This document shows positions 53,711 through 61,904 of a DNA stretch of 64,000 nucleotides, one piece after another. Position numbers and translations under genes: made by a program. Source of the stretch: an uncultured Clostridia bacterium (GTDB lineage Bacteria; Bacillota; Clostridia; Christensenellales; Pumilibacteraceae); the NCBI GenBank assembly GCA_948440265.1, contig CAOJOK010000002.1, forward strand, positions 124,001 through 188,000. Direction: 5' to 3'. Numbering within the stretch: position 1 is the stretch's first letter; every line of letters begins with the position of its first letter. Below the pieces are notes generated by a model, which was not told the DNA's origin, did not search any database, and worked only from the letters and a program-made list of their open reading frames with translations.

Positions 53711-54373
53711 TTACTTCTGTCCTCCTTCCGAGGGAGCGGGTTTTGCAAGTATCTCGCCCTTATACACCCATACCTTGACGCCGATTATTCCGAACGTCGT
53801 ATGCGCTTCCGCCGTACCGTAATCGATATCGGCGCGCAATGTCTGCAGGGGTATCGAACCCTCGTGATAGTGTTCGCTTCTGGCTATTTCCGCGCCGTCG
53901 AGACGACCGGACACCATTATCTTCACGCCTTTCGCGCCGCTCTTCATAACTCTGGACATAGCCTGCTTCATCGTTCTGCGGAACGAGCTTCTCTTTTCCA
54001 GCTGTGCCGCCACGTTTTCCGCAACCAGCGTCGCGTCCATATCGGGGCGTTTAACTTCGAGCACGTTGAGGCTGACCGTCTTGCCGTTTACGAGTTTGGC
54101 AATCTCTTTTTTGAGTTTCTCGACGCCTGCGCCCTTCTGACCGATTATCATACCGGGTTTGGAAGTATGAATATCGATTATGACTTTACCCTGCGCGCGT
54201 TCCAACGCTATGCGGGAGATGCCGTATGCGTAGTAAGTCTTTTTGATATACTGACGGATTTTGTAATCTTCGTAAAGGTTGTCTGCAAAATCTTTTTTGC
54301 TTGCATACCATTGCGCGTTCCAGCCGTCTATTACGCCCACACGCAGTCCGTGCGGATTGACTTTCTGACCCAT
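53711..54373 (-). CDS. rpsC: 30S ribosomal protein S3
   Basis: [33 protein letters not shown]. Confidence 0.98.
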   Translation of the reverse strand: MGQKVNPHGLRVGVIDGWNAQWYASKKDFADNLYEDYKIRQYIKKTYYAYGISRIALERAQGKVIIDIHTSKPGMIIGQKGAGVEKLKKEIAKLVNGKTVSLNVLEVKRPDMDATLVAENVAAQLEKRSSFRRTMKQAMSRVMKSGAKGVKIMVSGRLDGAEIARSEHYHEGSIPLQTLRADIDYGTAEAHTTFGIIGVKVWVYKGEILAKPAPSEGGQK

Positions 54374-54771
54374 TATTTGACCTCCTTGTACGTGTCGAGT
54401 ATAGCCGTTATGTGGCTGGTTCTCTTATTGATGCGGTGTCCTCTGCCCTGGGAAACGGGGTTCATTCTCTTGAGAATGGGACCGCAGTCCGCGAATATTT
54501 CCGCAACATACAGGCTGTCTCTGGACATATCCTTGTTATGTTCCGCATTTGCCGCAGCCGACGCTATGACCTTGTAAACGGCTTCGCTTGCCGCTTTCGG
54601 CGTTGCCTTCAAAATCGCGAGAGCTTCGTTTACCGACTTGCCGCGAACGGTGTCGATGACCACTCTCACCTTTGTCGGCGATATGCGGATATATCTTGCG
54701 TGCGCCGTAGGACGCTGATTCTTTTTATTCTCTTTGCGGATTTCCGCTTTTTCTCTCATTCTTTTTGCCAT
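54373..54771 (-). CDS. rplV: 50S ribosomal protein L22
   Basis: [30 protein letters not shown]. Confidence 0.98.
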   Translation of the reverse strand: MAKRMREKAEIRKENKKNQRPTAHARYIRISPTKVRVVIDTVRGKSVNEALAILKATPKAASEAVYKVIASAAANAEHNKDMSRDSLYVAEIFADCGPILKRMNPVSQGRGHRINKRTSHITAILDTYKEVK

Positions 54772-54782
54772 TGCCTTAACTC

Positions 54783-55061
54783 CTATTTGCCCTTCGCCGT
54801 TTTCTCTCCGGCGTGACCCTTAAACGTGCGGGTGGGCGCGAACTCGCCCAGCTTGTGTCCGACCATTTCTTCGGTGCAATAGACGGGAACGTGCTTACGG
54901 CCGTCGTGAACGGCAATCGTGCAACCCACGAACTCGGGGAATATCGTCGAGCTTCTCGACCAGGTCTTTATGACTTTTTTATCGGTGGTGTCCTGCTGCG
55001 CGCGCACTCTGTTTAACAGACGCTCTTCGACGTAGGGACCTTTCTTAATGCTTCTTGACAT
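54783..55061 (-). CDS. rpsS: 30S ribosomal protein S19
   Basis: [19 protein letters not shown]...[29 protein letters not shown]. Confidence 0.98.
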   Translation of the reverse strand: MSRSIKKGPYVEERLLNRVRAQQDTTDKKVIKTWSRSSTIFPEFVGCTIAVHDGRKHVPVYCTEEMVGHKLGEFAPTRTFKGHAGEKTAKGK

Positions 55062-55073
55062 CTTGCTTCACCT

Positions 55074-55901
55074 CTAATTGATGCGCTTGACAATAAACTT
55101 GTCGCTTGCCTTATGCTTCTTTCTCGTCTTGTAACCGAGCGTCGGTTTGCCCCAAGGCGTAACCGGAGACGGTCTGCCTATCGGAGACTTGCCTTCGCCG
55201 CCGCCGTGAGGGTGGTCGCAGGGGTTCATAACCACACCGCGGACGGTGGGACGGACGCCCATATGACGCTTTCTGCCGGCTTTGCCGAGAGATACCAGCT
55301 CGTGGTCGAGATTTCCGACCTGACCTACCGTCGCTCTGCAAGCTATCGGTATCATTCTCATTTCGCCGGACGGCAACTTCAACGTCGCGTACTTTCCTTC
55401 TTTCGCCATAAGCTGCGCGCTGCTTCCCGCCGCTTTGGCAATCTGTCCGCCCTTACCCGGCTGCATTTCGATGTTGTGCACCATTGTACCGACGGGGATA
55501 TTTTCCAAAGGCAGTGCGTTGCCCGCTTTGATGTCCGCATCCGGACCGCTTATAACGGTGTCGCCCTGATTGAGTCCGACGGGAGCGAGAATATATCTCT
55601 TTTCGCCGTCCGCATACGTCAGGAGCGCTATATACGACGTGCGGTTGGGGTCGTACTCTATTTCGCTCACCTTTGCGGGGATGCCGTCTTTATTGCGCTT
55701 GAAGTCGATTATTCTGTACTTTCTGCGGTTTCCGCCGCCCTTGTGGCGAACGGTTATTCTGCCGTTATTGTTTCTTCCGCCCGATTTGCTCTGTACTTCC
55801 AGAAGCGATTTTTCCGGGGTGGTCGTCGTTATTTCGGTGAACGCGCTGACCGTCTTTTGGCGGGTACCCGGAGTTATCGGCTTATATCTCTTTATAGCCA
55901 T
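55074..55901 (-). CDS. rplB: 50S ribosomal protein L2
   Basis: [21 protein letters not shown]...[35 protein letters not shown]. Confidence 0.99.
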   Translation of the reverse strand: MAIKRYKPITPGTRQKTVSAFTEITTTTPEKSLLEVQSKSGGRNNNGRITVRHKGGGNRRKYRIIDFKRNKDGIPAKVSEIEYDPNRTSYIALLTYADGEKRYILAPVGLNQGDTVISGPDADIKAGNALPLENIPVGTMVHNIEMQPGKGGQIAKAAGSSAQLMAKEGKYATLKLPSGEMRMIPIACRATVGQVGNLDHELVSLGKAGRKRHMGVRPTVRGVVMNPCDHPHGGGEGKSPIGRPSPVTPWGKPTLGYKTRKKHKASDKFIVKRIN

Positions 55902-55936
55902 AATTTATTCTCTCCTTAACTGTTCAATCCGCGTCT

Positions 55937-56227
55937 TTAAGCCATACTCTCGAAGAACTCGATGGCTTTGCTGTCCGCGGTGAGCTGCACGTACGCCTTC
56001 TTATACGACGAAGTATAGCCCTCCGTTCTGCCTTGTCTCTTATACTTGCCGCGCACGTTTACCGTGTTGACCTTCTGCACTTTCACTTTGAAAATTTCTT
56101 CGACCGCGGCTTTGATTTGGGTCTTGTTCGCATCTTTCGCCACGACGAACGTGTACTTCTTGTTTGCGATACCCTCGTTGCCCTTTTCGGTGATTATAGG
56201 CTTTCTGATTATGTCGTATGCGTTCAT
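55937..56227 (-). CDS. rplW: 50S ribosomal protein L23
   Basis: [46 protein letters not shown]; start reassigned from the longer ORF. Confidence 0.97.
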   Translation of the reverse strand: MNAYDIIRKPIITEKGNEGIANKKYTFVVAKDANKTQIKAAVEEIFKVKVQKVNTVNVRGKYKRQGRTEGYTSSYKKAYVQLTADSKAIEFFESMA

Positions 56228-56853
56228 TATGCCTTGCACCTCTCTGTGATTTTCTCTATTGCCGCTTTGGTCGCAACGAACTTGCTTCCCGACACAACGT
56301 CGTAAACGCTTGCAAGCTCGCTCGCCACGGTGGTCACGTTGGGAAGATTGTTTGCCGCTCTGACCACGTCGGCGTCGGTTTCGGTAAGGCACAGCACGAC
56401 GTTCTTTTCCAAGCCGAGCGCTTTGACCACCTTAACCATTTCCTTCGTCTTTGCTTCGGCAAGCTTGATTTCGTCGACGATGACAATCTGTCCGTCCGCA
56501 AGCTTTTTGGAGAGCGCCGATTTCATAGCGCCGACCTTTGCCGTCTTGTTTATTTTCTGCGAGAAGTCTCTGGGCTTCGGCGCGAATACGACGCCGCCTT
56601 TATTCCACTGCGGCGCTCTTATGGAACCCTGACGGGCTCTACCGGTGCCTTTCTGCCTCCAGGGCTTTATTCCGCCACCCCTTACTTCCGTTCTCGTCAA
56701 TGCGCTTTTCGTTCCCTGACGCGCATTGTTGAGCTGCGCCACGACCGCCTGATGAATGAGCGGCTCGTTATACTCGACTCCGAAAACGCTCTCGTCCAAT
56801 TCGAGGACGCCCGCTTTCTCGCCGGTTTGTTTCAATATATCGATAGTAGGCAT
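56227..56853 (-). CDS. rplD: 50S ribosomal protein L4
   Basis: [43 protein letters not shown]. Confidence 0.98.
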   Translation of the reverse strand: MPTIDILKQTGEKAGVLELDESVFGVEYNEPLIHQAVVAQLNNARQGTKSALTRTEVRGGGIKPWRQKGTGRARQGSIRAPQWNKGGVVFAPKPRDFSQKINKTAKVGAMKSALSKKLADGQIVIVDEIKLAEAKTKEMVKVVKALGLEKNVVLCLTETDADVVRAANNLPNVTTVASELASVYDVVSGSKFVATKAAIEKITERCKA

Positions 56854-56868
56854 TTATTTCTCCTCCGC

Positions 56869-57558
56869 TCACTTCTTCTTGACCGTATCTTTAACCGTTA
56901 CGAGTCCGCCTTTGGGACCGGGGACCGCGCCGCGGATAAGGAGTACGTTTCTCTCTTTGTCTACCTTGACTATGGTAAGGTTCTGAATCGTCACGTTTTC
57001 GCGTCCGTACTGACCTGCCATCTTCAAGCCCTTGATAACCTTGCTCGGCGTCGAGTTTGCACCCGTGGAACCGCGCTCGCGGTGAACGGGGCCGGTACCG
57101 TGGCTCATCTTCAAGCGGTGGAAGTTCCAGCGCTTTATCGCTCCGGTGAAGCCTCTGCCCTTCGTCACGCCCGATACGTCCACTCTGTCTCCGTTCTCGA
57201 AGATGTCGCAGGTTATCTGCTTGCCTATTTCATAGCTTTCGGCGTTTTCCAACTTGAACTCCGCAATCACGCGCTTGGGTGCGATGCCCGCCTTTTCGAA
57301 CTCGCCGACCTGCGGCTTGTTCACTCCCTTATACGGCGTGTACTGCTTGTCCTTGTCGCCTTTCTTATACTTGACCGTTTTTCCCGCAGCGGCATCCTCG
57401 TAAGCGAGCTGCACCGAGCTGTAACCGTTACGCTCCTGCGTTCTTATACCGAACACGGTCACGGGACCTGCCTCCACCACGGTTACGGGAATCATCAGTC
57501 CTGTTTCGTCGAATATTTGAGTCATGCCGACCTTGCGGCCCAAAATAGCTTTTTTCAC
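56869..57558 (-). CDS. rplC: 50S ribosomal protein L3
   Basis: MKKAILGRKVGMTQIFDETGLMIPVTVVEAGP. Confidence 0.98.
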   Translation of the reverse strand: MKKAILGRKVGMTQIFDETGLMIPVTVVEAGPVTVFGIRTQERNGYSSVQLAYEDAAAGKTVKYKKGDKDKQYTPYKGVNKPQVGEFEKAGIAPKRVIAEFKLENAESYEIGKQITCDIFENGDRVDVSGVTKGRGFTGAIKRWNFHRLKMSHGTGPVHRERGSTGANSTPSKVIKGLKMAGQYGRENVTIQNLTIVKVDKERNVLLIRGAVPGPKGGLVTVKDTVKKK

Positions 57559-57580
57559 GTTACTTTACCTCCGCAAGTCC

Positions 57581-57889
57581 TTAAAGCTTTATCTGAATGT
57601 CCACACCCGCCGGCAAATCGAGCTTCATAAGCGAATCGACCGTCTTTGCCGAAGGATTGTAGATGTCGATGAGTCTCTTATGTGTGAGAATCTCGAACTG
57701 CTCTCTCGAATCCTTATACTTATGCACCGCACGCAGTATGGTCACCACTTCCCTGTCCGTCGGAAGGGGAATGGGTCCGCTGACCTTGGTGCCCGTTCTC
57801 TTTGCCGTTTCCACTATACGCGCAGCCGACTGGTCAATCACGTTGTGGTCGTAAGCTTTGAGTTTGATACGAATCTTCTGTCCTGCCAT
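57581..57889 (-). CDS. rpsJ: 30S ribosomal protein S10
   Basis: [44 protein letters not shown]. Confidence 0.99.
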   Translation of the reverse strand: MAGQKIRIKLKAYDHNVIDQSAARIVETAKRTGTKVSGPIPLPTDREVVTILRAVHKYKDSREQFEILTHKRLIDIYNPSAKTVDSLMKLDLPAGVDIQIKL

Positions 57890-58181
57890 TTACTTTACCT
57901 CCATAGCATTTCACCGCTACCACCGTCTTTCGCGTGTCAAAACAAGGGGCGAAATTTTCGGACTTTCGGTTTTCGGCACAGAGGGTCGAACCTCAAAGTC
58001 CAGACACGCATATAATAATAAAAGGCGTTTCGCGGGCGCAGCGGGTCAAGCCGCCGCTATCGGTCCGACGAAGTTCTCCGCAACCCGCTAAAATTAAGTG
58101 CGGCAATCTCCGTTTTCATACCGTATAAGCCCCGCCGTGTCTCAAAAGGGGCGCAAAAAAAGCGCATACTTTGAGCATAGC
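57890..58181 (-). promoter_or_regulatory. structured 5' leader of the S10 operon
   Basis: About 290-nt untranslated leader with perfect long-range helices: 57932-57938/58003-58009 (GCGTGTC/GACACGC), 57960-57966/57995-58001 (GGACTTT/AAAGTCC), 57981-57984/57991-57994 (GAGG/CCTC), 58040-58046/58083-58089 (AGCGGGT/ACCCGCT), 58129-58133/58148-58152 (GCCCC/GGGGC). Confidence 0.7.
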
Positions 58182-58187
58182 TTTGGT

Positions 58188-58216
58188 ATTATACCGCCTG
58201 TAACAATTTTTGTCAA
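58188..58216 (-). promoter_or_regulatory. consensus sigma-A promoter of the S10 operon
   Basis: Minus strand TTGACA-N17-TATAAT. Confidence 0.92.
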
Positions 58217-58303
58217 GCGTTTTTCTCTCTTTTATAGAAAAATTTTGTCCTTTTTGTGCGGCATTATACTTGTTTCGTCGAAACGGTTCTACATAAAAAC
58301 ATT

Positions 58304-58335
58304 GCGCTCCGCCTTGATTCGATAAAGCGGAGCGC
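58304..58335 (-). terminator. spo0A terminator
   Basis: GCGCTCCGC/GCGGAGCGC stem; GTTTTTATG follows on the minus strand. Confidence 0.75.
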
Positions 58336-58351
58336 CGTTATTATATATCCG

Positions 58352-59107
58352 TCAAAGCGCTTCCAAAAGCATCTTGTCGGCGACGAGAGCTATGAACTCG
58401 CCGTTGGTAGGTTTTTCGTTATGGTTGTATACCCTGACGCCGAACAGAGAGTTGATGTTTTCAATCTTTCCGCGGTTCCACGCCACTTCGATTGCGTGGC
58501 GTATGGCTCTTTCCACCTTGCTGGGAGAAGTATCGAACCGCTCGGCGACTTCGGGATACAGTCTTTTGGTAATACTGTTTATTATGTCGGGGTTGTCTAT
58601 CGCCATTTTTATGGCTTCGCGCAGAAACTGATAGCCCTTGATGTGCGCGGGAATCCCGACGGTAATGAATATGTTGGTAATCTTTTCGTCGAGAGACTTG
58701 TTCGCCGTGCGCGTGCTCTGCGCTTTCACCTGCGGTCTTTCGACTATAGGCGCCGAAGCAAGGTCTTTGAGACGGGCGGCAAGCGCGTCGGTCGAGCAGG
58801 GCTTTATCATATAATAGTCGGCTCCGAGCATAGCGGCTTTCGAGATGAACGTATCCTGCGAGAGCGCGCTCAAAACCAGCGTATGTACTTTTTGTCTGTC
58901 AATCTTTTCCAGCACCGAAAAACCGTCCATCTTCGGCATAACGAGGTCCAGCACCACTATGTCGGGCGACAGCGAATTTATCATCTGCACCGCCGTCTCT
59001 CCGTCCGTCGCCTTGCCGATAATATCGAAGCCGCGGTCCGTCAGCGCCGTCTCCGTTTCGGCAAGAAAGTCTTCGTTATCGTCTACCAACAAAATTCGAT
59101 TTTTCAT
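58352..59107 (-). CDS. spo0A: sporulation master regulator Spo0A
   Basis: REC (RILLVDDNEDF, VLDLVMPKMDG) plus Spo0A C-domain HIKGYQFLREAI...SPSKVERAIRHAIEVAWNRGK. Confidence 0.96.
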   Translation of the reverse strand: MKNRILLVDDNEDFLAETETALTDRGFDIIGKATDGETAVQMINSLSPDIVVLDLVMPKMDGFSVLEKIDRQKVHTLVLSALSQDTFISKAAMLGADYYMIKPCSTDALAARLKDLASAPIVERPQVKAQSTRTANKSLDEKITNIFITVGIPAHIKGYQFLREAIKMAIDNPDIINSITKRLYPEVAERFDTSPSKVERAIRHAIEVAWNRGKIENINSLFGVRVYNHNEKPTNGEFIALVADKMLLEAL

Positions 59108-59143
59108 TATGCGTTTTCCTCTTTTATTTTTATTACATATAAA

Positions 59144-59172
59144 ATTATACACGCCTCCGCAAGAAAAGACAA
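59144..59172 (-). promoter_or_regulatory. spo0A promoter (sigma-A-like)
   Basis: Minus strand TTGTCT-N17-TATAAT. Confidence 0.7.
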
Positions 59173-59243
59173 ATATCTATTACGCAGGTTTTTGACGAAT
59201 AAAAACGGGAAAACGAGATTATTGTCGAAACGGTTTTTGTATA

Positions 59244-59272
59244 AAAACGACGGCGCATAAAGCGCCGCCGTC
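59244..59272 (-). terminator. terminator downstream of the EFR1-type gene
   Basis: GACGGCG/CGCCGTC stem followed by GTTTTTATAC on the minus strand. Confidence 0.7.
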
Positions 59273-59350
59273 TATGGACTTTTTGTTTGTAATTTTTCCG
59301 CGGTTTGCTTTTCCGCCCCGCCGCGTCGAGCTTCCGATACCCCGCTTCGA

Positions 59351-60271
59351 TTATTCGCCGCAGGCTTCGTCGACGCCGTCGATTTCTATGCTTTCGACGC
59401 GTCCCGCTTTTTTCAATCGTTCTTCTATATTATTAAAGTAACGGTCATAAGCCTTTTTGCAATAGTTGTCGTGCTTGGTCGGCTGTTCCGGCTCCGACGG
59501 CAAAGCAAACGAATATTCGCCGTTCACTTTCCATTTTTCGAAAAGCCCTATCTTTATCGCGTTTTTGGGACACTCGAAAGCGCACCGCATACACATAAGG
59601 CATTTCTTGCCGAAAGCGAACTTACCGTCCTTGACGGCAATGTTCCCTACGGGACAGTTTTTTACGCACTTATTGCAGTGCACGCACACGTCGTCGTATA
59701 CCTTATAATACTTGCCGTTGAACCTTCCGCCCCACTGCTGTATCCGAAGCACACCCGTCAGTATACCGCCGAAAGCCACCTTTTTCAGCTTTCTCTGTTC
59801 GCCTTCCAGCAGTTCTTCGCAATCGAGCGGAATTATGCTCTGCGCCGCCTGCCACATCTTATGCGCCATTGTTTCGCTGTGACGGAAAATGATGTTATAC
59901 GGCATACAGTAGTGATATTCGTTCGTGACTTCGAAATTTTTCTTTTTGAGCAGTTTTGTCAGTTTGACGGACGAAGCGTCGTTTAACCGCACGGGCTCTC
60001 CCGACGTCTTTATTATAAAAGCTCTCATCGGCCGCTCGCTCTTTTTAAGAGCCTTTGCAAAGTCCAGCACTATTTTAGGCGCATTGAACGCCCAAATCGG
60101 ATAGGCGAACCCGACAAGGTCGCAGTTGCCGAAATCCTGTCCCGAAGAACTTTTTTCCATATCGCAGGCTTCTGCCTGCTCGCCGCGCTCCGTCAGCACG
60201 CGGACGTATTCGTTCACAATCTTTTTGGTATTTCCCGTTCCCGAGAAATAGCATATAACCGTTTTCATCAC
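59351..60271 (-). CDS. EFR1-type flavodoxin/4Fe-4S ferredoxin protein
   Basis: TVICYFSGTGNTKKIV; CVHCNKCVKNCP, CLMCMRCAFECP. Confidence 0.88.
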   Translation of the reverse strand: MMKTVICYFSGTGNTKKIVNEYVRVLTERGEQAEACDMEKSSSGQDFGNCDLVGFAYPIWAFNAPKIVLDFAKALKKSERPMRAFIIKTSGEPVRLNDASSVKLTKLLKKKNFEVTNEYHYCMPYNIIFRHSETMAHKMWQAAQSIIPLDCEELLEGEQRKLKKVAFGGILTGVLRIQQWGGRFNGKYYKVYDDVCVHCNKCVKNCPVGNIAVKDGKFAFGKKCLMCMRCAFECPKNAIKIGLFEKWKVNGEYSFALPSEPEQPTKHDNYCKKAYDRYFNNIEERLKKAGRVESIEIDGVDEACGE

Positions 60272-61818
60272 TCGTTGCCTCTTTTGTCCGCCACCACTTT
60301 GAAATCGGAGTCGAGACGGTATGTGCAGTTCTCGTCCTTATCGTGCGAGTCATACCAAATCTGCGCCCATATTCTGTCCTTTTTTACCAGACGGTCGAAA
60401 TCCCATACATATTCTTTATATACGGGATTATACCAATGTCCCGCGCGCAAAACGGTGTAAGCGTTTGCCTCGAATACTTCGCCGTCCTGCGTCTGCCACT
60501 TCATCGCCTTATACATATCGCCCGTTTCGAAATCGTCCGACAGCAGTTTTCCGCCGTGCGCCGCCGCCACCGATTCGAGGTCGGCTTGCGTTATTTCGTC
60601 GTCGCTCTTGAAAAAATCGAAACCGTAATCTATTTCGGTCGGCGTCCTTCTCAATTCTTCGTAATCGATATCTTCGCCGTCCGCCCTGTTTTCCACCAGC
60701 AAATCGAACTCGCTCCACTTTTTCGGCAAGCTCTCGTACTTATCCCGTCCGCCGAAATACGCCGTCAGTCTGTCCTCGTCGCCGTGCTTTGCCCAATAGG
60801 CAGGCGAGTTGTAGTTCTTGAACAGACGTTTAATCGCCGCCGAACGGATAATCGACTTCGGCACGATTTTTCCCAAAGCGTAAATCGGGTGCAGCTTTGC
60901 GATATGCCGCCAATAATCGGAAGCGCTTTGCGAAAGATAGCCGAACATATCGTTCAGAACTTCGCCGTCGGAAAACCACAGTCCGTGAAAGTTTCTGGTG
61001 GCGTTATAGTACGGGTCGAAAAAGTCCTTTGCCGAACCGCCTATAATCTTAAAGCCGTCGTTCAGCGTATCGTATCCCGTCAGGCGGTTTACCGCGCCGC
61101 CGCCGAGATTGAAACACTTCTTCCAAAACTTATCGCCCAAATCGCACTCCGAATCTTTCTGCAGAATGTTTCTGATGAGCACACCGCTGTCGTGCGCCGT
61201 CGCCCATTCGAGCGGAGCATTGAAACAGGTGTGAAACATAAGCCCGTCGCTCATATTGTCGGAAAGCATATTGTCGTGAAGCATAGCCGTCTGGCGTATG
61301 ACCGCCCACTTTTGGATTTTCGACTCCAGCACGGTGAACTCGCCGCGCAGTTTGGTCACGGCATACACGTCGAACGGACTGACAAGCAGAGGGTCTCCCA
61401 CTCTGCCCCAGGGGTGGCGGTGATTGCGGTTGCCGTACAGCGCCATAGTGGAAATGTGTATGAGCTTCGGCTGATTCTCCGTTATCCTTTCGATAGCTTC
61501 GACTATTCTCGCCGCTCCCGTTTCGTTTGCCGCAACCGCCGCACGGGGATTGAAGTCGGACGTCGGCGGAATGACCGCGCCCATATTCACGACATAGTCC
61601 GCGCCGCGGACAAGTTTTTCGCAAACTTCGGGGTCGGCGCTCGACCCGATAATAACTTCTATTCTGTCCTTAAGCGGCTTGATTGTTTTTAAAAGTTTCT
61701 TTATTCTCTTTTTACTGCGCGACAGCAGTTTGATTTTTTCCACGCCGTCCAAAGAGCAGAGCTGTTTCATAACCTCCTGCCCCATATTGCCCGTGGAACC
61801 CGTAATTGCCAATTTCAT
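60268..61818 (-). CDS. NAD(P)-dependent epimerase/SDR-like protein (516 aa)
   Basis: MKLAITGSTGNMGQEVMKQL Rossmann motif; ADYVVNMGAVIPP; ISTMALYGNR...YAVTKLRGE. Confidence 0.8.
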   Translation of the reverse strand: MKLAITGSTGNMGQEVMKQLCSLDGVEKIKLLSRSKKRIKKLLKTIKPLKDRIEVIIGSSADPEVCEKLVRGADYVVNMGAVIPPTSDFNPRAAVAANETGAARIVEAIERITENQPKLIHISTMALYGNRNHRHPWGRVGDPLLVSPFDVYAVTKLRGEFTVLESKIQKWAVIRQTAMLHDNMLSDNMSDGLMFHTCFNAPLEWATAHDSGVLIRNILQKDSECDLGDKFWKKCFNLGGGAVNRLTGYDTLNDGFKIIGGSAKDFFDPYYNATRNFHGLWFSDGEVLNDMFGYLSQSASDYWRHIAKLHPIYALGKIVPKSIIRSAAIKRLFKNYNSPAYWAKHGDEDRLTAYFGGRDKYESLPKKWSEFDLLVENRADGEDIDYEELRRTPTEIDYGFDFFKSDDEITQADLESVAAAHGGKLLSDDFETGDMYKAMKWQTQDGEVFEANAYTVLRAGHWYNPVYKEYVWDFDRLVKKDRIWAQIWYDSHDKDENCTYRLDSDFKVVADKRGNE

Positions 61819-61904
61819 TTTTTGATTTCCTTTTGTGCGTCCTTATATTTATATCACGGATAATATTACTATAATCCGCCGCCGTTTGTCAAATTCGCAA
61901 AGGC

